Shown here in pieces: positions 6,644 to 10,446 of a stretch of 10,446 bases of DNA. The translations under genes and the position numbers were made by a program. The notes beneath the pieces are model-generated. The model was not told the DNA's origin. It worked only from the letters and a program-made list of their open reading frames with translations, and made no database searches. The stretch lies in the NCBI GenBank assembly GCA_016200155.1, contig JACQFG010000110.1:1-10446 (forward strand). The letters are read 5' to 3'. Each line of letters starts with the position of its first letter. Positions within the stretch are counted from its first letter, which is position 1. Origin of the DNA: Planctomycetota bacterium (GTDB lineage: Bacteria > Planctomycetota > Planctomycetia > Gemmatales > Gemmataceae).

Positions 6644-7444
6644 ATGGCGGTGCAAACGATTGATCTCTGGTCGCTGGTGCGCGGTCGTCCGCAGATCGAT
6701 CCGACCGATCTCGCGGAGGCGGTCGCAAGCCAGGTTGCTGAAGCGCCGCTCGACTATCGCACGCGTCTGTTGATCCGGGACAGCATGCAGGCTCTGGGGG
6801 GTTACTGGGGAAAGCCGAAACTGAATTCCTGGCTAGCGTCCTGTCCCACACGACAGAAAATCGCGGCCATCTGTGACGAGGAATTCGAAGAAGTCGGCTT
6901 CCCCTCCATCAGGATGCGCCTCATGGAAAAAACGGACCCGGATACGGTTCGTCTGTACTTCACGGAGCTGGCCCGACATGTTCGCAAACCCTTGCGGCTG
7001 GAGGTCGGCGGCGCGATCGCCCTGATTCTGCCCCAGATGATCGTTCGCTATACGGAAGATATCGACGTCGTCGATGAAGTGCCCAGGGAGCTTCGCAACG
7101 AACACGACGCGCTGGACAACTTGCAGAAGCGCTACGGCCTGCACCTGGGACATTTTCAGCAGCATTACCTTCCCACTGGCTGGGCGGACCGCTTGCACTA
7201 TTATGACTCCTTCGATGATCTGCACGTTTACCTCGTCGATCATTACGATGTCTTTCTCAGCAAGCTGACAAGCATTCGTGAGAAGGATTTTGACGACATG
7301 CGCGTGCTCAAGCCGCAACTCGACAAGGCAGTCCTCGCACAAAGGCTCAAAGACACCATGCAGTCGGCGTTCGCTTCCAAGGACCTCAAGGAGCGAGCGC
7401 AGAACAACTGGAAGACCCTTTTCGGAGAAGACTTACCCCAATGA
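6644..7444 (+). CDS. Nucleotidyltransferase-fold protein (DUF6036 / AbiEii-like)
   Basis: 266 residues; start at 6644 with GGTGAGG at 6632-6638, 5 nt upstream. After a helical N-terminal region of about 110 residues comes LEVGGAIALI (GG at 122-123), then RYTEDIDVVDE with D139 and D141. This G-G...D-x-D arrangement is the nucleotidyltransferase-fold signature, where the acidic pair binds metal. Further on, FLSKLTSIREKDFDDM (about 204-219) matches the K..R..KD..D pattern of DUF6036 / AbiEii-type proteins. Relatives include MNT-type toxins that transfer nucleotides to tRNA or protein. No cognate antitoxin gene is adjacent, so toxin function is only a possibility. It lies 11 nt after the propeller gene and overlaps the next gene by 4 nt (ATGA), which implies translational coupling. 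Codons are more mixed than those of its neighbours. Fold assignment is good; substrate is unknown. Confidence 0.75.
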   Translation: MAVQTIDLWSLVRGRPQIDPTDLAEAVASQVAEAPLDYRTRLLIRDSMQALGGYWGKPKLNSWLASCPTRQKIAAICDEEFEEVGFPSIRMRLMEKTDPDTVRLYFTELARHVRKPLRLEVGGAIALILPQMIVRYTEDIDVVDEVPRELRNEHDALDNLQKRYGLHLGHFQQHYLPTGWADRLHYYDSFDDLHVYLVDHYDVFLSKLTSIREKDFDDMRVLKPQLDKAVLAQRLKDTMQSAFASKDLKERAQNNWKTLFGEDLPQ

Positions 7445-8544
7445 GCATCACACCCCAACAAGCCAAGGAAAAACTCGACGCCCACGTCCGCGACACGATC
7501 GCCTGGCACTTCGATCCCGAGGGCGGCACGCCGTTCTGGGTCGACGCCGCCGCGGGCAAGAACCCCCTCCTCAAGCTCGATTTCGATCCGCGCAAGGACG
7601 TCAAGTGCTTCGAGGACCTCAAGAAGTTCGGGCTCTTCGAGGACGATTGGCTCCGCGGCGGGCCCGTGCGCCGCTGGCTCCCCAAGAAACTCTGGAACAA
7701 GCCCACCTACGTCTTCGAGACCGGCGGCACCACCGGCATCCCCAAGAGCCGCGTCGTCTGCGACGATCACTGGATCGACTACGAAATGTTCAGCGAGACT
7801 CTGCCCGACCAGTATTTCCCCAAGGGATCCAACTGGCTCATGCTCGGCCCGTCCGGCCCGCGCCGCCTTCGTTTGGCGGTCGAGCACCTCGCCCAGCATC
7901 GTGGCGGCATCAGCTTCTGCCTCGACCTCGATCCGCGCTGGGTCATCAAGCTCATCAAGAAAGGCTGGATGGAGCACCTGAAAGCGTATCAGGAGCACGT
8001 CGTCGATCAGGCCGTCACCATCCTCTCCGCCAACCACGACATCAAGTGCATGTTCTCGACCCCGAAACTGCTCGACGCCCTGTGCGGCCGACTCGAAAAA
8101 GAAGGCACGACGCTCAAGGAAAAGGGCATCACCGGCATCTTCTGCGGCGGCACCGAAATGACCAGCCAGTGGATCCGCTTCGCCATCGAAGAACTCCTCG
8201 GCCAGGGCATCTACATCGCCCCGACCTACGGCAACACGCTGATGGGCCTGGCCGCTTCTGACATGCCAACCGCTGCCGACGGCTATAAGATCAACTACTA
8301 CGCGCCGCAGCCGCGCGCCGTCGCCCAGGTCTGCGACTTCGACGACTACAACAAGGTCGTCCCCTACGGCGCCGATGGCCGGGTGATGTTGACGACACTG
8401 ACGCAGGAGCTGTTCATCCCTCGCTTCATGGAGCGCGACGAGGCGGTGCGCGAAAAGCCGTCGGCGAAATACTCCTGGGACGGCTGCTCCGGCGTCAAGC
8501 CCTACCGCGGCTTCGCGGCCACCACCGTCGTCGGCGTCTATTGA
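7441..8544 (+). CDS. ANL-superfamily adenylate-forming enzyme lacking the C-terminal domain (EhpF-like)
   Basis: 367 residues; the start overlaps the upstream stop by 4 nt. YVFETGGTTGIPKS (residues 90-103) is the ANL phosphate-binding loop (core motif A3), and PTYGNTLMG (261-269) corresponds to A5, which contacts the adenine and acyl groups. GRVMLTTLTQELFIPRF (313-329), followed by ERDEA, resembles the A7/A8 approach region with its conserved Arg and Asp. These enzymes activate a carboxylate with ATP to an acyl-adenylate. The usual mobile C-terminal domain of about 100 residues, carrying the catalytic lysine, is absent: the protein ends soon after at GFAATTVVGVY. Such short forms are known, for example EhpF of phenazine biosynthesis, which is of similar length, and the phenylacetate-CoA ligase / LuxE-like branch. 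The natural substrate cannot be read from the sequence. No phenazine genes are present in the window, so the EhpF comparison indicates structural type only. Confidence 0.72.
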   Translation: MSITPQQAKEKLDAHVRDTIAWHFDPEGGTPFWVDAAAGKNPLLKLDFDPRKDVKCFEDLKKFGLFEDDWLRGGPVRRWLPKKLWNKPTYVFETGGTTGIPKSRVVCDDHWIDYEMFSETLPDQYFPKGSNWLMLGPSGPRRLRLAVEHLAQHRGGISFCLDLDPRWVIKLIKKGWMEHLKAYQEHVVDQAVTILSANHDIKCMFSTPKLLDALCGRLEKEGTTLKEKGITGIFCGGTEMTSQWIRFAIEELLGQGIYIAPTYGNTLMGLAASDMPTAADGYKINYYAPQPRAVAQVCDFDDYNKVVPYGADGRVMLTTLTQELFIPRFMERDEAVREKPSAKYSWDGCSGVKPYRGFAATTVVGVY

Positions 8545-8549
8545 CATCA

Positions 8550-8611
8550 CTAGCCCGCAGCGCAAGCAAGGATGCTCCTGTTTGGACGTCCTTGCTGGCG
8601 CTGCGGGCTAG
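8550..8611. repeat. 23-bp inverted repeat with one mismatch
   Basis: Arms at 8550-8572 and 8589-8611 pair at 22 of 23 positions (A8564 opposite G8597), with a 16-nt loop. The match continues outward as GACATC on the left and GATGTC on the right if a 2-nt AC bulge at 8549-8550 is allowed. It begins 5 nt after the stop of the ANL enzyme gene. No T tract follows. The foot TAGCCCGC resembles that of the neighbouring palindrome (TAGCCGC). Confidence 0.88.
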
Positions 8612-8643
8612 ATGTCCGTTTCATAAGTTGCTGAGCAGTTGAT

Positions 8644-8716
8644 TCGTAGCCGCGTTCGCCAGAACGCGGGTTTTCGTGGGCGTTCTGCCCCCGCGTTCTG
8701 GCGAACGCGGCTACGA
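8644..8716. repeat. Perfect 27-bp inverted repeat with GTAG/CTAC foot (REPIN-like)
   Basis: Arms at 8644-8670 and 8690-8716 are exactly complementary, separated by 19 nt. Each arm is itself a hairpin, CCGCGTTC-GCCA-GAACGCGG, with an 8-bp stem and 4-nt loop. GTAG lies immediately outside the left hairpin (8646-8649) and CTAC outside the right one. Two inverted REP hairpins with a GTAG foot is the layout of REPINs moved by RAYT (Y1-type) transposases. No such transposase gene is in this window. Only 32 nt separate it from the preceding inverted repeat. Confidence 0.92.
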
Positions 8717-8749
8717 CACTGCGCAAGAATTTGTGAGATGGCCATCTAT

Positions 8750-8799
8750 TAGAATGCACTTACAACGAGAATCCAAGGAAAGAAAACGTACGTCTTTCC
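8750..8799 (+). promoter_or_regulatory. Weak promoter/operator candidate upstream of the exported methyltransferase gene
   Basis: TAGAAT (8750-8755, within CTATTAGAAT) is a plausible -10, but TTGTGA at 8731-8736 is only 13 nt away, too close for a standard -35. A dyad follows: GGAAAG (8777-8782) and CTTTCC (8794-8799) flank the palindrome ACGTACGT (8786-8793). This 113-nt stretch after the last inverted repeat is noticeably AT-richer than the genes. No clear Shine-Dalgarno sequence precedes the ATG at 8830. Confidence 0.2.
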
Positions 8800-8829
8800 G
8801 ATCTGTACTCTTTTTTCGCACGGGCCATC

Positions 8830-9696
8830 ATGAAAACCTCGTTCCGACTCGCACTGTGTCTTCTGTTCGCGGCCTTCGTGTCCGCACGAGCCTCCGCGCA
8901 GGACAAGGTCCTCACCGAGATCACCATCCTTGTCCCCGACAAGGGGCAGGAAGAGACCGTCGTCAAGGTCAACGGCAAGAAGCTCGACGGCGAAGGCCCC
9001 AAGCGCATCTACCGCGCCGCCCTCGACAAGGGCAAGATCTTCAAATTCAAGATCGAAGCCCTGATCGAGCCGAACAACTACACGAAGATCACGCGCCGCA
9101 AAGAGATCGCCATCAAGGGGGGCGAAAACGACAACGTCAAGATCGACATGACCGCGGACCAGTCGTTCGAGGAAGTCTCGAAGGCCGACGACATCGTGGT
9201 GCGCTTCGTGCCGACGCCGGACGACATCGTCGATGAGATGTCGAAGCTGGCCAAGATCACCAAGGACGACGTGGTCTACGATCTGGGCTGCGGCGACGCG
9301 GTCATGCTGGTTCGGCCCATCATGAAGTTCGGCGCCAAGAAGGGCGTCGGCGTCGAATATGATCCCGAGGTGCTGAAGAAGGCCATCGAGAACGTCAAAA
9401 AGAACAAGCTGGAAGACAAGATCGTGCTGCGTCAGGGCGACATGCTCAAGCTGCAGCCGAAGGACGTGGAAGACGCGACGGTGGTGCTGCTGTACATCGG
9501 CGACGACCTGGGCCGGCGCGTCTCGCCGGTGCTGAAGAACACGCTGAAGCCGGGCTCGCGCATCGTATCGCACCGGTTCCTTCTGGGCGACTGGAAAGCC
9601 GACAAGAGCATCACGGTGAAGGGCCAGGACGGCGGCGAATACGAGCTGCACCTGTGGATCGTGCCGGATCGCAAGCTCGACAAGGGCGACAAGTAA
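8830..9696 (+). CDS. Exported protein: TIGR03000-like domain fused to class I SAM methyltransferase
   Basis: 288 residues; start at ATG 8830 because it opens a clear signal peptide, MKTSFRLALCLLFAAFVSA, with probable cleavage after ASA (23-24), although no good ribosome binding site is visible. Residues about 28-108 (from TEITILVPDKGQ, with VKVNGKKL and a YRAALDKGK...FKIEA pattern) resemble the planctomycete TIGR03000 beta domain. Residues about 125-282 are a Rossmann methyltransferase: FVPTPDDIVDEM, motif I VVYDLGCGD (148-156), motif II VGVEYDPE (173-180), GDM (203-205), then PGSRIVSHRFLLGDW. In relatives of this methyltransferase family I recall GCGDGRI; here it reads GCGDAVML, so SAM binding may be altered. 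Val/Leu codons shift from GTC/CTC in the N-terminal part to GTG/CTG in the methyltransferase part, suggesting a domain fusion. The substrate is unknown. An intrinsic terminator follows directly. Confidence 0.82.
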   Translation: MKTSFRLALCLLFAAFVSARASAQDKVLTEITILVPDKGQEETVVKVNGKKLDGEGPKRIYRAALDKGKIFKFKIEALIEPNNYTKITRRKEIAIKGGENDNVKIDMTADQSFEEVSKADDIVVRFVPTPDDIVDEMSKLAKITKDDVVYDLGCGDAVMLVRPIMKFGAKKGVGVEYDPEVLKKAIENVKKNKLEDKIVLRQGDMLKLQPKDVEDATVVLLYIGDDLGRRVSPVLKNTLKPGSRIVSHRFLLGDWKADKSITVKGQDGGEYELHLWIVPDRKLDKGDK

Positions 9697-9716
9697 GCCG
9701 ACGCTGCGTTCGCTGG

Positions 9717-9749
9717 GCCGTCCGCTGAAGGTGCGGACGGCTTTTTTTT
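9717..9749 (+). terminator. Rho-independent terminator after the methyltransferase gene
   Basis: A perfect 9-bp stem, GCCGTCCGC (9717-9725) with GCGGACGGC (9733-9741), has a 7-nt loop and is followed by eight T residues (9742-9749). It lies 20 nt after the stop codon and is the only classical intrinsic terminator I see in the window. Confidence 0.93.
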
Positions 9750-9759
9750 GTGCGCGGTG

Positions 9760-9765
9760 TACAAT
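9760..9765 (+). promoter_or_regulatory. Candidate -10 box for the DUF4058 gene
   Basis: TACAAT (5 of 6 match to TATAAT) sits 32 nt before the DUF4058 start and just after the upstream terminator, a sensible place for a new transcription unit. No recognisable -35 hexamer is present at 16-18 nt spacing, so the call is tentative. Confidence 0.33.
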
Positions 9766-9797
9766 GGACAACGTTGCTATCCACCGAGGAGCTCGCG

Positions 9798-10446
9798 ATG
9801 CCTTCCCCATTTCCGGGAATGGATCCCTACCTGGAGTCGCCCGCTATCTGGTCAGATTTGCACCTGACCTTAATCGTGGCCATGCGCGCGGAGTTGAACG
9901 CAAGTCTGCCGGCGGGATATCTGGCCGCTGCGGATCGCCATATTTGGATCGAGGACGAAGATGAGTATTCGGCCCATCTGGTCGAACCAGATGGTTTTGT
10001 CGTGGAGGCGCCGACGACGGGAGGGCAAGGAACGGCGGCAACGGCCGCCAGCGCGCTTGCTCCTCGAATCGTCACCTTGCCCTTGCTCGACCGCAAGGGA
10101 AAACCATTCTTGAAAATCATCGACAAACAAGATCGCCGCGTCGTTACCGTGGTCGAACTGTTGAGCCCGGCAAACAAGACGCCCGGAAAGCTGCGCAACT
10201 CATATTTGGCCAAGCGCGAAGAATACCTGGCAGCGAATGTCAACGTAATTGAGATCAATTTGTTGCGTTCCGGGAAGACGCCTCCCCTCGGCAAAGCGCG
10301 TTCGCCGAAGGGGGCATATTATTATCTCGTTTGCCTTGCGGAGGAATTACCCAAGGCGCGATTGTGGACATTTGGCGTGCGCGATTCCCTGCCGCCCGTA
10401 CTTGTGCCGCTGCTGGGTGACGATGCTGTTTCGTTGAATCTCCGCG
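9798..10446 (+). CDS. DUF4058 family protein (3' partial)
   Basis: ATG 9798 has GAGGA at 9786-9790 with ideal 7-nt spacing, and the frame stays open to the window end (216 codons). The N terminus MPSPFPGMDPYLES...W.DLH is the hallmark of DUF4058. A second conserved block, VTVVELLSPANKTPGK followed by Y..KREEYL and VIEINLLRSG, is also family-typical. DUF4058 proteins usually have about 250-280 residues, so only the end is missing. They are frequent in planctomycetes and cyanobacteria and have no established function. Codons are mixed (GCA, TTG, TAT, GAT), unlike the C-ending propeller genes. It is separated from the upstream gene by a terminator and probably has its own promoter. Confidence 0.88.
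   Translation, partial: MPSPFPGMDPYLESPAIWSDLHLTLIVAMRAELNASLPAGYLAAADRHIWIEDEDEYSAHLVEPDGFVVEAPTTGGQGTAATAASALAPRIVTLPLLDRKGKPFLKIIDKQDRRVVTVVELLSPANKTPGKLRNSYLAKREEYLAANVNVIEINLLRSGKTPPLGKARSPKGAYYYLVCLAEELPKARLWTFGVRDSLPPVLVPLLGDDAVSLNLR

Noticed and set aside
4854..6851. Very long open frame on the - strand (665 codons), and similar - strand frames at 2807-4390, 7243-8565 and 8749-9810
   Set aside because: They lie opposite well-supported genes. The predicted proteins are Asp/Val/Gly/Ala-rich without recognisable domains. High GC and C-ending codons on the + strand remove stops from the opposite strand.
8791..8805. Stretch resembling a sequencing-adapter end (TTTCCGATCT)
   Set aside because: Only a partial match with several differences, lying within continuous genomic sequence; most likely coincidence.
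8676..9236. Open frame overlapping the last inverted repeat and the start of the methyltransferase gene
   Set aside because: It crosses a palindrome and an intergenic region and then runs in a shifted frame over a gene with clear domains; the translation is Arg-rich and shows no family features.

Overview
The window is high-GC bacterial DNA. Three things point to a planctomycete (Planctomycetota): several long secreted PQQ-like beta-propeller proteins side by side, a TIGR03000-like domain on an exported protein, and a DUF4058 gene beside an Rpn-family gene carrying tetrapeptide repeats. All genes I support are on the + strand. The first and last run off the window. I see no rRNA, tRNA, CRISPR array or complete insertion sequence.

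Layout. (1) Bases 2-2197: 3' part of a large beta-propeller protein with an Ig-like and a lectin-like C-terminal domain and an unusual tail. (2) 2199-3164: an Rpn-family PD-(D/E)XK nuclease-like gene starting 1 nt after the previous stop. It holds ten in-frame 12-bp repeats and, just before them, an AT-rich patch with TATAAT, GGAGG and an in-frame ATG. (3) 3200-4894 and 5007-6632: two paralogous membrane-anchored or secreted beta-propeller proteins, separated by a perfect 31-bp inverted repeat. (4) 6644-7444 and 7441-8544: a nucleotidyltransferase-fold protein and an adenylate-forming (ANL) enzyme without a C-terminal domain; they overlap by 4 nt and closely follow the second paralog, so they probably share its transcript. 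(5) 8545-8829: an intergenic region with two more long inverted repeats. (6) 8830-9696: an exported protein joining a TIGR03000-like domain to a SAM-methyltransferase domain, ending at a strong intrinsic terminator. (7) 9798 to the end: 5' part of a DUF4058 gene.

Main point of interest. The nuclease-like gene has the layout reported for enterobacterial Rpn toxin-antitoxin systems. There the full-length nuclease is the toxin, and its repeat-bearing C-terminal part, translated separately from an internal start, is the antitoxin. Here the internal promoter-like box, Shine-Dalgarno sequence and start would give a 109-residue protein. A second theme is the set of intergenic palindromes. In two of the three, each arm is itself a small hairpin, and one has a GTAG/CTAC foot, which resembles paired REP elements (REPINs).

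How the genes fit together: the beta-propeller proteins are probably cell-envelope or periplasmic. The nucleotidyltransferase, Rpn-like and DUF4058 genes use more mixed codons than the strongly C-ending propeller genes and look like accessory insertions among them. No pathway linking all the genes can be read from the sequence.
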